The position numbers were made by a program, and so were the translations under genes. 51,090 nucleotides of DNA from Candidatus Heimdallarchaeota archaeon (GTDB taxonomy: Archaea; Asgardarchaeota; Heimdallarchaeia; JABLTI01), in assembly GCA_019058275.1 (NCBI GenBank), contig JAHLVW010000094.1, forward strand, positions 103,980 through 155,069, written 5' to 3'. Below, one piece after another: positions 7,106 through 15,931 of this stretch. The notes beneath the pieces were generated by a model. The model saw only the letters and a program-made list of their open reading frames with translations, was not told the DNA's origin and did no database searches. How positions within the stretch are numbered: position 1 is the first letter of the stretch; the number at the start of each line of letters is the position of its first letter.

Positions 7106-9739
7106 TTATTTTAGATTGAAGATTTTATCATAAGTGCTTTTCTTGAAACGTTCTTTAGCAACCACTAGATAAGAGATAGCTGTTTCATCTTTAAGAATTG
7201 TATAAGCAATTCCTAATGTTGCACTTTCCAATCTTAATAATATAACAACAGAAGACTTCTCAGGGATAACTGAGTTAATTTCCCAACCAATACCTTCTAG
7301 TTGCTTGATTATGCCAGGGATTATGTCTTCAACCGGTCTATTGACAACACCTGATCTTTGATGCTTATCAAACCGAGTTGATTTTGAACCATCAAAAAGA
7401 AACATGTTATGTCCATATTCCAGTTTTCTTTCTAGCGTACTTAGAACCATTTTCTCTGGGAATTTGCTTGGTTCTGGTATTGGAAAGTCCATTTTTGCAG
7501 TAGATTTTCTGGGCTTAGTATCCCTAGGTTTTGGTTTATCAAGTAGAGGTTCAGGAATTAGTGGTTGAGTATCTTTCTTTCCTTCTACTCTTGGGCTTTT
7601 AATTTTTGATTCAATTAGAACATCTCTTTTGTCAAGTGAAGGTGCTTCAGCTTGCTTATGGTCACGCATTTTTTCTCTCAAGGATTTTGGTACAGCTTCA
7701 CGTCCAGCATGTAACGAAGTTCTTGGTCTAACTTTCATTATAAAACTTCTATTCTGTGTTTTTTGATCAGAGAATAGTCCTACACCTGTTGGCATACTTC
7801 GAACAAAATCTGAATCCTCAAATTTCTCAGGAACAGATGAAGGTACTCGTTTAAGGAACGCTTTAATGTCATCCTCAAATGTCAATAAATGGGTAACCAT
7901 CAAATCAATTTGACTCATTATGTCTTTATGCATCGCAGATGGTTGTTGAGTTACTAATACTAACGCACACCCAGGTTTCCGACCTTGTTTTGCATATTCA
8001 ATAAGCGGATCCGATGCTACTGTCTTTCTATTATGAGGTACTAGAACATGTGCTTCGTCTATTAATAGCCAGGTAATTGGTATTGCACCATCGTCTTCAC
8101 CAGACTCTTCGAAGATTTCACCTCGAGAGCTTTTTATTCTAGCTTCAAGTATCTTTCGAGCAATGATACCTACCAGTAAAGCTCGTAAGCTATCACCTAT
8201 TTTTGGATTGCTAATGTCTAAAACAGAGATTTTATTTGGCGAGCTTAAACGTGATAATGGAGTTCCAGTTCCGGAGAATATTCCCCAACCCTTTGCAGCA
8301 TTCATTCTAGATCTTATAGCTTGAATAGAATCACTTCGATAGGTATTAACAATTGAGGGATCATCTAAAGCAGAAATTATATCATCAATGGAATAATCAG
8401 GATTTTCCCTCGAGACAATTTGCATCGCTTTTTCAAGAACAGTTCCTCTAATTTCATACCTATCAATGTCAAATGTTTTACACCAATCTTCAATATACAA
8501 ATCAGATGGTTTTAGAGCAAAAGGAGAATCTATAGTATCATCTCGGTAATCTCCATAAATGCCAATTGGAGTGAAAACTTCAATATTCTTGATATGATCA
8601 GGTTTTAATCCCCATTGTTCAAGGAGAACATTTTCACCTTTGTCAGTATTTTCATTCTTTAAAGCCCAAAAGATACCTATAGGATCTATGAGAATAATAC
8701 CGAGACCTAAATTCGCTTTAGCTAATTCCTCTGCAATAACACCTAAAGTATAGCTTTTACCAGAACCTCTGTGTCCTGAAATAAAGAAGACATGTGGAAA
8801 AACAGCGTCTACTAAAACTTTCTTACCATAGTTACCATGTTTACCTTTTTCAGTCACTCTACCCAAATACATGGTTCCTTGACAACCAAGTTTTTTGATG
8901 GTTGAACCACCTCGTCCCAAAATAATGGCATCTTCAGTTGGAGCATCTCTGCATTGCATTGGGAGATCCACTTCAGGTGAGAAATCCATAGCATTAGAAA
9001 CTTCATCGATATTTCTTTGGATATTTTCCAAAACGTTTTCATTACGCATAAATCCTAAAACGAATAACAAATCAATAGGTTGATCGCATTGATAGATTTC
9101 AGTAGCTAATTGTTTTCTCATTTCAAAATTACGAGGACCAAAATCCGGATCATACATAGATTTAATCCAAATAACCTTATCAAGATAAGCTGCTGGCTTG
9201 TCAGAACCAGACATTTCCTTAGCTAAATCAATAATATTGCTTGGTAGTTCAAATTCTCTATTGGTCATTATGTAAGCAGTAGCATAAGGCCAGAGTTTTT
9301 CCTCTTTGGGTAATGAATCTAACAACTCATAGATCTTGTCCTTTAAATCGCTTTTATCAATAGAAATACTGTAAGCAAGTAATAAAGCACATATCCTATC
9401 ATCAGGATCGGGCCATTTATCTTGAAGCTCAATAATACGATTAACTTGAGCCTCATCAATTACTACGGATCCTTCTCGATGTAGGAAATATAACAATTTT
9501 AATTCATCTTCTTCTGGAACATAACTTTCTTTTGTCAAGATATCCCTTAAAATCTCTTTACCGTATTTTCGAGCATTAGTTGCATATTGTTTGTGATCTG
9601 TAATCTCATACGCTAACATATTTGCTCTTGCCAACAGTGCTCGTTCATGAGGTTCCAAAAGGGAACTATTCAAATCAGCTAGATTTTCGAGTACTGTTGG
9701 TAAATAATGGCAGGGAGATCGCCCAAATTCATACTTCAT
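7106..9739 (-). CDS. HerA/FtsK-type ATPase with helical N-terminal domain
   Basis: 877 residues from the ATG at 9739, chosen because GGTGA lies 5 bases upstream; an ATG at 9793 has no such site. Residues 1-290 are helical and repeat-like. The ATPase core has Walker A GHRGSGKSYT (322-331), Walker B WLLIDEAH (D561, E562), then RKPGCALVLVTQQP, the sensor strand typical of HerA (DUF87). A basic, proline-rich linker (residues ~690-760) precedes a C-terminal alpha/beta domain. HerA proteins form hexameric DNA-pumping ATPases, in archaea usually with NurA. No NurA is visible here; the neighbour is an all-helical protein. It could act in DNA repair, DNA translocation or defence. Confidence 0.75.
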   Translation of the reverse strand: MKYEFGRSPCHYLPTVLENLADLNSSLLEPHERALLARANMLAYEITDHKQYATNARKYGKEILRDILTKESYVPEEDELKLLYFLHREGSVVIDEAQVNRIIELQDKWPDPDDRICALLLAYSISIDKSDLKDKIYELLDSLPKEEKLWPYATAYIMTNREFELPSNIIDLAKEMSGSDKPAAYLDKVIWIKSMYDPDFGPRNFEMRKQLATEIYQCDQPIDLLFVLGFMRNENVLENIQRNIDEVSNAMDFSPEVDLPMQCRDAPTEDAIILGRGGSTIKKLGCQGTMYLGRVTEKGKHGNYGKKVLVDAVFPHVFFISGHRGSGKSYTLGVIAEELAKANLGLGIILIDPIGIFWALKNENTDKGENVLLEQWGLKPDHIKNIEVFTPIGIYGDYRDDTIDSPFALKPSDLYIEDWCKTFDIDRYEIRGTVLEKAMQIVSRENPDYSIDDIISALDDPSIVNTYRSDSIQAIRSRMNAAKGWGIFSGTGTPLSRLSSPNKISVLDISNPKIGDSLRALLVGIIARKILEARIKSSRGEIFEESGEDDGAIPITWLLIDEAHVLVPHNRKTVASDPLIEYAKQGRKPGCALVLVTQQPSAMHKDIMSQIDLMVTHLLTFEDDIKAFLKRVPSSVPEKFEDSDFVRSMPTGVGLFSDQKTQNRSFIMKVRPRTSLHAGREAVPKSLREKMRDHKQAEAPSLDKRDVLIESKIKSPRVEGKKDTQPLIPEPLLDKPKPRDTKPRKSTAKMDFPIPEPSKFPEKMVLSTLERKLEYGHNMFLFDGSKSTRFDKHQRSGVVNRPVEDIIPGIIKQLEGIGWEINSVIPEKSSVVILLRLESATLGIAYTILKDETAISYLVVAKERFKKSTYDKIFNLK

Positions 9740-9860
9740 TTCTTTCACCATATGTATACAAATGTGTAATATACTTACAATATTTTTGCACAATCTGTAA
9801 TAATAACATTTGGAAATGTTTTTTCAAACATCTTCTGTAATTGTTTCTCTCACTTATTAC

Positions 9861-9869
9861 TATTTAAAG
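9861..9869 (-). promoter_or_regulatory. TATA-box candidate for HerA-like gene
   Basis: On the minus strand the sequence is AACTTTAAATAGTAATAA, an archaeal TATA box. It nearly matches ACCTTTAAATAGTATTAT upstream of the intact longin-like gene (15790 onward). The predicted transcript would begin near 9835, about 95 bases before the ATG at 9739, which fits the start chosen for the gene. Confidence 0.45.
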
Positions 9870-10042
9870 TTGTTAAATTAATTTTCTGGAAAAAGTAATT
9901 GTAAATGTCAGTATCGCAACTTATAAAACAACTCTAAATTAGTCTATTACGTATAACACTTCAAGTAATATGAAATTACATACAATGATACTTTGATTAC
10001 TACGGAGATATCAAAGGGTACGAAAATAGGTTGTTGATTTAG

Positions 10043-11602
10043 TTGGTCTCGCAAATCATAATATCCCATGAGGACAGTACAAGTTTTTTTTCAATAGGTT
10101 CTGTTCAAGATGATGCATCGTTGGTTTCAGCTCTAGGTGGTGCCTTAGCTAGCTTTGCAATAGAAATGGGGCTTTCCGATACCGGCACAACACAAGCGAA
10201 TTATTCAAGATTTCAGAATGGTATTTTGATTTCAAAATGGTTGGAAATTGATAACCATCGACCATCTCTAATGATAGCACTTAGAGGTTTTGAAAATATA
10301 GCTCAATACCAGCAAATGTTTTTGATAGATTATGGTACTTTGATAACAAAAAAAATCATTACTACTTATGAAAAGATGTATGTAGGCGATGGTGAAATTC
10401 CTAAATTTGATGAAGCTATCAAATTACTCCCATCTATAGCTCATGAGTTACAAAAAGATTCTCCAAGTACACTAAAAGAGTTCAAATCAAAAATAGATGA
10501 GTCGTCCTCAAAATTACTAGATGACATATGGGAGAATCAAGATGATAAGGGATTACATCCATTCAAATTTAGATCTCAATCTTATAGCGTCTCAAAATTA
10601 GAACAAATTAAAGATGAATTTACAAATTACTTCTATCGTGAAGGTACAAACCAAGATGCTCTTTTCCCATTAGGGTTTGCTGGTTCTTCAGATATGAGTC
10701 AAGTAAAGAAATTCGCAAATGGTTACCTAAAAAGGAAATCAAATTCATCACGTACTGAAATATCTAATGAGATAACTAAAATTGTCAACCAATTGCAACT
10801 TATGTCTAGTTTACGTTCAAAAAGAGGAAAACAAGTTATTGAAACTGTTGATCTCATTAATGCTGATGTAATTTTCGAAAAGCTTTCTGTTGCCAAAATT
10901 ACTACTGTCGATAAAATCAGATCAAAGATTTTAAATGAATTGTATGCAACTTTATTACAAAAACTATACCAAAAATATCCTTTGAAATTCCTTTCAAATT
11001 CAAATAATCCTATTGATCTTAATTTTATCAGCAAAAGTTTTGAAAAATCTGTACAATCACTTTTGAATAGTTCCTTTTCCGACTCTGTTAGAATAACAAA
11101 ACAATTTGCAACAATTCTACGAGATACTACTGCTGATTTTACTCCAGAAGAAGCTATTAATCAAAGAGAAAAAATTCTCAAAGAAGTTGAAAAACGGTAT
11201 ATTAGAAAAGTAATACAAGAAGATCCTTTCATCATAATTGCTGATTCACAGCTAAAGAGGTTAAAAAAAGTAGCAAATAAATTTGCAAAAGAATCATTTC
11301 AGCAATATAGAACAGCTCATGATGAAGCAATGGCTTTATGGTATATTATTAGACAAATTAATACCTCTATAGCAAAGATGAAATCAACAACAATAACAAA
11401 CCAAATGAAGATTCATCTCTTACAAGAGCTAGTTAGAAAGTATCAATTTAGAACTGTTCCAAAAATAATTTATGACCTAACAAAAGGTATTCTCATCAAT
11501 TTAGTTTCATCTTCTTCAACTAAGGATCCAATCAATTCATTAATTCAAAGAAATTTAAACACTTTTGAAAATGAATCAGCTATTAGAATTCCAGATGAAT
11601 AA
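10043..11602 (+). CDS. longin-like giant protein, N-terminal part of frameshifted gene
   Basis: 519 residues until a TAA at 11600-11602. The TTG start follows directly after an in-frame TAG, and the N-terminus matches the intact paralogue at 15932 (QIIIS.ED...F.SIG, then SLVSALGGALA.FA), so the TTG start is well supported. Residues 1-120 show a strand-strand-helix-three strands-helix order as in longin or roadblock-like domains, which in eukaryotes and Asgard archaea bind small GTPases. The rest is helical and Lys-rich. The paralogue continues for another 500 residues, and the matching sequence follows here in another frame, so the gene is broken or recoded at about 11598. Confidence 0.6.
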   Translation: MVSQIIISHEDSTSFFSIGSVQDDASLVSALGGALASFAIEMGLSDTGTTQANYSRFQNGILISKWLEIDNHRPSLMIALRGFENIAQYQQMFLIDYGTLITKKIITTYEKMYVGDGEIPKFDEAIKLLPSIAHELQKDSPSTLKEFKSKIDESSSKLLDDIWENQDDKGLHPFKFRSQSYSVSKLEQIKDEFTNYFYREGTNQDALFPLGFAGSSDMSQVKKFANGYLKRKSNSSRTEISNEITKIVNQLQLMSSLRSKRGKQVIETVDLINADVIFEKLSVAKITTVDKIRSKILNELYATLLQKLYQKYPLKFLSNSNNPIDLNFISKSFEKSVQSLLNSSFSDSVRITKQFATILRDTTADFTPEEAINQREKILKEVEKRYIRKVIQEDPFIIIADSQLKRLKKVANKFAKESFQQYRTAHDEAMALWYIIRQINTSIAKMKSTTITNQMKIHLLQELVRKYQFRTVPKIIYDLTKGILINLVSSSSTKDPINSLIQRNLNTFENESAIRIPDE

Positions 11603-13134
11603 AGAAAATTATCTTTAGAAAACTCAAAGTTGTTAAGGTTTCAAAAAGCTTTGAAAATATAGAAGAGCTTTCGTATTTTTCTAGAGCATTTACTCTATCA
11701 TTAGAGTCCACAATAGTAAAAATACTTGAGCTGTTTTTTGGAACTAAGAACTACCCTCAACCCCCTGAATTATTATCAGATTCAATTGAAGCAATAATCC
11801 TATCATCACAGAGTCTATACTCATTAGCTAGAGTAATTCAAGCAATAATTTCCCAATCTGGTGCTAAAGGATTATTCAGAAAAGAAACTGTAAATATTCT
11901 GCAAAGCACTAAGAAGTTTAAATCCGTTATTCCTAGTCCACTAGAACTCGCTAGAATTGCTTTAGAAAAAGGTTGGATGGTTGAATCTACGAATGTAAAA
12001 AGAGAATATTCGAAAATCACTGATGGCCAGCTTTTAGCTAAAATAATTACAATTCCAAAGTTGGAATTATCAGGACGCATATCCAGCTTGGTAAAAGATC
12101 CCATTATTGTTATTGAATTGTATGTGTTATTCACAGAAATAGCTCTTATGAATAGATATTCAGCTCTTAAAGTAGAACTAAACAATCAAAAGAAAAGGTT
12201 GAGAACAGCAAATTCTCCATCTGGAAAGAAGAAAATAGCAAATAGAATTAAGAAAATAAAAACCATTATGCGATCTTTTGAACAAATTCTCTCTGGAGGG
12301 AACTTCATTCAAAAATTATTTTTGAGAAAGAAGGATTTACCAAAAATAGTGTCAGATGCAGCAAAAGAAAGATATCCTAAACTAAATTACTATCCTGATA
12401 ATTTTAAAATTGATGGAGAGAATAGTATGGTTTTTGGTGAAAACATCACCGTAAACATGGATCCAATGTTCGGTAGCTACCAGAAACTCTTAGAGGTTTT
12501 CGCATCAACCTGGGTAAAAGACTCAGAGTATATAAAGAAATTAAAAGAAGAAATTCTTTGGAGAATTTTAGAGAAAAACTCAAAAAACCAACCATTAGAG
12601 CGAAAAATAATTGGTAACCTACAACAGGCTGCTCAACAAGGTGAAAGGGTAGATCAAGAAACCATTGTTAGAACAACTATAGAGCAAGAAGTTTCACTAA
12701 TGTTCAACAAGGCAATTCGGGAATCGATTTCCTTAGCATTTAATTCAATAAAAGATGATCTAATTGTAAAGATAGACTTGAGAACAAGAGAATTTTATAT
12801 CTCAATTGAAACCATCGATTTGGATAAGCAATATTTACAATCAGTATTTGATAAATTGGCCTATACAAAATATATGAAGAAAGCTGATGATAAAACAGAA
12901 ATTAGATTGAATATATCAGAATTGCTTCCATTGATTAGCTCTCGAAAGAAGAAAAATCAAGCTATTAGAGCTTTCTTGAGAGATGGTATAAAGGAAAATT
13001 TGAGATCAAGACATTTGAAATCACTAAATGCTTTAGGAGAATTAATAGAACTATATATTGGAGATCAAGCTGGAGATTTATTTTTTAAGAAGAGTCGAAT
13101 TTTGGAACAACTCGTACTCGAATCTATAGACTAA
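11602..13134 (+). pseudogene. longin-like giant protein, C-terminal part after -1 frameshift
   Basis: Homology to the 1036-residue paralogue resumes immediately after the frameshift: ENIEELSYFSRAFTLSLE matches ENLSYFFKSFRASLE, and PSPLELARIALEKGW matches PSPLDLARIAYNTGW. It continues to the stop at 13132-13134. The in-frame ATG at 11977 is internal to this homology and has no clear ribosome binding site, so a separate protein starting there is less likely than one broken gene of about 1030 codons. A -1 shift at GAATAA (11597-11602) restores the frame. A conserved basic motif KKKIANRIKKIK and a SGGNF segment are shared with the paralogue. Confidence 0.6.
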
Positions 13135-13142
13135 AGTTGAAT

Positions 13143-13167
13143 TTACTCTAAAGAAAACAAAGAGTAA
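13143..13167 (+). terminator. weak hairpin after longin-like gene
   Basis: TTACTCT (13143-13149) and AGAGTAA (13161-13167) form a 7-bp stem with an 11-base loop just after the stop codon. There is no long T run, so this is a weak terminator candidate. Confidence 0.3.
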
Positions 13168-13268
13168 GATATTACTATCATTAAAATAATTATCTAGTCA
13201 ATGAAAATAGTCTTATTAAACATAGTTTATACATCGAATTACTAGTTAAAATTTCTAGAGGAACTAAA

Positions 13269-14555
13269 ATGAAAAGTTTAATTATAGATGCCCAAATTGC
13301 TGGTGCATCAGGTGACATGTTTCTAAGTGCTCTACTTGACCTGGTTTATTCCGATGATAAAAAGAAAATAGATGCTGATAAGAAACGTAAGAACCTTTTA
13401 TTGGATATAGCTACCAAAATCACCCTTGCTGAAGACTTGAAGGAAAAAGCAAGTTTAGACATTGATTTGATAAGAAAGAATGTAGCTGCACTTGAAGGGA
13501 TTAATTTAAAAATAACTTTAAAAGAACCAAATAGACACCTAAAAGTTCCACAAGCTCATAAAATATTAGAAAATATCTTCAAACAAATGAAACTTTCTGA
13601 TAAAGCTCAAGAATTTAGCAAAAGAGCTTTAGACATTTTATTTGATGCTGAATCTAAAGTCCATGGAGAATCATTAGAGAATGTACATTTACATGAAGCT
13701 GGCTCTTTAGATACTTTCTTAGATATCATTGGATCAGCATATTTATTGGACCAATTAGAACTATTTGATGCGAAAATTTTTCTACTCCCTGTTGCACTGG
13801 GCTCTGGTACTGTTACATTTTCACATGGAACTCTACCTGTTCCTGCACCTGCTGTTACTGAAATAGTTAAACAATATAAAATTCCCGTTCACAGTGGAAC
13901 CTTAAAAGGTGAACTGCTCACACCAACAGGTGCAATACTAATTGCTTCTCTTCTAGAAATTTCAAAAGGATTAGCAGTTAAAGAATGTCCATACATCACT
14001 ATTAATCATATTGGAATTGGTTTTGGTAATAGGGAATATGAAAAAACACCAAATGCTTTGCGTTTGATTTTAGGCAAAGAACTAGAAGAAAAACTTCTGC
14101 AAGAGGAGATTGCTATTATTGAAACAAATATTGATGATTGCTCAGGAGAAACCATAGGATTCCTAAGTCAAAGGCTATTAGATATGGGTGCTAAAGATGT
14201 TTATTTGACACCAATATATATGAAGAAAGGAAGACCTGGAACAAAAATTTCTGTTCTCTGCAATGTTGATGAAACTAAGCTCTTTTCAACTGAAATAATG
14301 AATCAAACAAGTACAATTGGCGTTAGAATAATCAACAGCACAAAAATCATGTTTAAAAGAGAAATTAAACAATTCAAAGTGGAAATTAAAGGAAAAACAT
14401 TTACTGTTAGGGGAAAGATAGCTTACAATACTAAGGGTGAAGTTGCACATTTTAAACCTGAATTTGATGATGTTAAAATAATCATTGAAGAAACTGGTTT
14501 AACAAGTAATGAAGTAGTTTCCATTACTAGAAGAGAAATAGCTAAGAAATTATAA
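13269..14555 (+). CDS. larC: LarC-type nickel insertion protein
   Basis: 428 residues. The N-terminus (AGASGDMFLSALLDL), then HEAGSLDTFLDIIGSA, LPVALGSGTVTFSHGTLPVP and LLTPTGAILIASL, and the C-terminal IETNIDDCSGETIGFL and YMKKGRPGTKISVLC segments match the LarC family. LarC installs nickel in the pyridinium dithiocarboxylate cofactor (NPN) of lactate racemase and related enzymes in the cytosol. Here both halves (LarC1 and LarC2) are in one uninterrupted frame, whereas some bacteria need a programmed frameshift. The start follows GAGGA. No larA, larB or larE is in the window. It sits between the two longin-like paralogues, with no obvious link to them. Confidence 0.88.
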   Translation: MKSLIIDAQIAGASGDMFLSALLDLVYSDDKKKIDADKKRKNLLLDIATKITLAEDLKEKASLDIDLIRKNVAALEGINLKITLKEPNRHLKVPQAHKILENIFKQMKLSDKAQEFSKRALDILFDAESKVHGESLENVHLHEAGSLDTFLDIIGSAYLLDQLELFDAKIFLLPVALGSGTVTFSHGTLPVPAPAVTEIVKQYKIPVHSGTLKGELLTPTGAILIASLLEISKGLAVKECPYITINHIGIGFGNREYEKTPNALRLILGKELEEKLLQEEIAIIETNIDDCSGETIGFLSQRLLDMGAKDVYLTPIYMKKGRPGTKISVLCNVDETKLFSTEIMNQTSTIGVRIINSTKIMFKREIKQFKVEIKGKTFTVRGKIAYNTKGEVAHFKPEFDDVKIIIEETGLTSNEVVSITRREIAKKL

Positions 14556-14580
14556 ACTTACGTGTTTGGAGTCATACTTC

Positions 14581-15615
14581 TTAAGTACTTTTCTTAGGAA
14601 CAAGCTCCAACATACAATAGCGATCTCTTTTTCCTGCATGATAGAGCTCTTTAATCTTTATGGGAATGCTAAAAATCTCACTTAATAATCCAACCCACAT
14701 ACCACGGATGAAGGTACATCTATTAACAAATTTCTTATCAGCACAGAATAAACGACATTCATAATATATCAAGTAATTAATTGCATGTCGATCCCTAAGT
14801 GTAGTTTGTAATCTACTAATTAAAGAACCTGATATTTTAGTAGAAAGGATTTTAACAACAAATTCACCTAGAATTTCGGACATGTTTAAGATTTCATTTT
14901 CCTCTTCATTTTCAGTAAGCTTCATAATAATCAATGATAGATTTTCCATGGTTGGATTTTTTAGTGCTTCTTTAACAAAATCACTTTCATCAGTAACATT
15001 AGCGACATATGATTCTGTAACAACTTTCCATATAGTTTCGAATAGAATCACAGAAGGAACATCTTTTGTAAAAATTGGATTAAACATAGAATCAATTGTC
15101 AATGTCTCATGTATTGATCTATCAGCAACTTCAAAAGGAACAGCGCTAGGTTTATCTAAAACAGTATCTGCTTGGATCTTTTTTCTAGTTAAGGTGATAT
15201 TATAATAGCTTGAAGAGCTTAATGAAAGCTCTACTTTTGCTGACACTGGTGATTTGAAAATGTAACTTCCAATTCCCTCAAAAAGTGCTTGTATAACTAG
15301 TAAAGCTCCTTTGGAATCAGCTATTTCATTAACAATAAACCTATTTTTGCCTAGGTTAATATTGCCATTTCCTCGTTCAAGATTGATATCCATTCCTATA
15401 CTTTTCCAACCTAGTGTTTCAAGTAACTCTCTCGATGCTTCTTTGACATCTCTAGTATCTTCTTCTCTCAAAGTTTTTTCGCTAATGAATTTCCCTACTT
15501 TAGAAACAAATTGCTCACAATGAGCCTTATTATCAACTACCAAATCCGCAGATTGTATTAATGAATAGAATATTGTTCGAATCATACGTTGTTCTTTTAT
15601 GATATCCAGAGCCAT
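14581..15615 (-). CDS. tandem V4R-like domain protein
   Basis: 344 residues, convergent with larC. The C-terminus (CTFIRGMWVGLLSEIF, then a strand and YHAGKRDRYCMLELV) has the pattern of a V4R/4-vinyl-reductase domain, in which a cysteine precedes a G..G helix and a second cysteine sits in GD..C.F. The first half (LGWKSIGMDINLERG, then GALLVIQALFEGIGS) repeats that pattern less clearly, so the protein may contain two V4R-like domains. V4R domains bind small hydrophobic ligands or act in sensing and scaffolding. It lies upstream of, and divergent from, the intact longin-like gene. The function is unknown and the domain call is by eye. Confidence 0.45.
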   Translation of the reverse strand: MALDIIKEQRMIRTIFYSLIQSADLVVDNKAHCEQFVSKVGKFISEKTLREEDTRDVKEASRELLETLGWKSIGMDINLERGNGNINLGKNRFIVNEIADSKGALLVIQALFEGIGSYIFKSPVSAKVELSLSSSSYYNITLTRKKIQADTVLDKPSAVPFEVADRSIHETLTIDSMFNPIFTKDVPSVILFETIWKVVTESYVANVTDESDFVKEALKNPTMENLSLIIMKLTENEEENEILNMSEILGEFVVKILSTKISGSLISRLQTTLRDRHAINYLIYYECRLFCADKKFVNRCTFIRGMWVGLLSEIFSIPIKIKELYHAGKRDRYCMLELVPKKST

Positions 15616-15790
15616 GATAATGTTTCCGATTTAATAATTTTTAATACGAATCAATCAGTGTTTTAGTTGTTACAATAACAAGGAATTTTATTGATAGAAT
15701 CCTTTGATATGATAATATCTGTAAAACAACTCGTTAAAAAGCACTTTGATATCGACAAATCCGTTCAAATAATTTTTTGCCTTTTTTAAA

Positions 15791-15800
15791 CCTTTAAATA
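15791..15800 (+). promoter_or_regulatory. TATA-box candidate for the longin-like gene at 15932
   Basis: CCTTTAAATA followed by GTATTAT is a good archaeal BRE/TATA element. Transcription would start near 15820, giving a leader of about 110 bases before the TTG start. The rest of the 316-base gap (15616-15931) shows no gene. Confidence 0.5.
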
Positions 15801-15931
15801 GTATTATTGTATAATTCAAAAGTGTTTTAAAAGAAATGCTTTCTTAAATTCAACATATCTTCCCCATAATTACAACTATTTCCATTCATCTACAGTTTTA
15901 CTGTGAGTATAATCACGATTGGTGTTAAAAT

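Noticed and set aside
11977..13134. Independent gene starting at ATG 11977
   Set aside because: Homology to the intact paralogue extends upstream of this ATG in the same frame to about 11602, so the ATG is internal.
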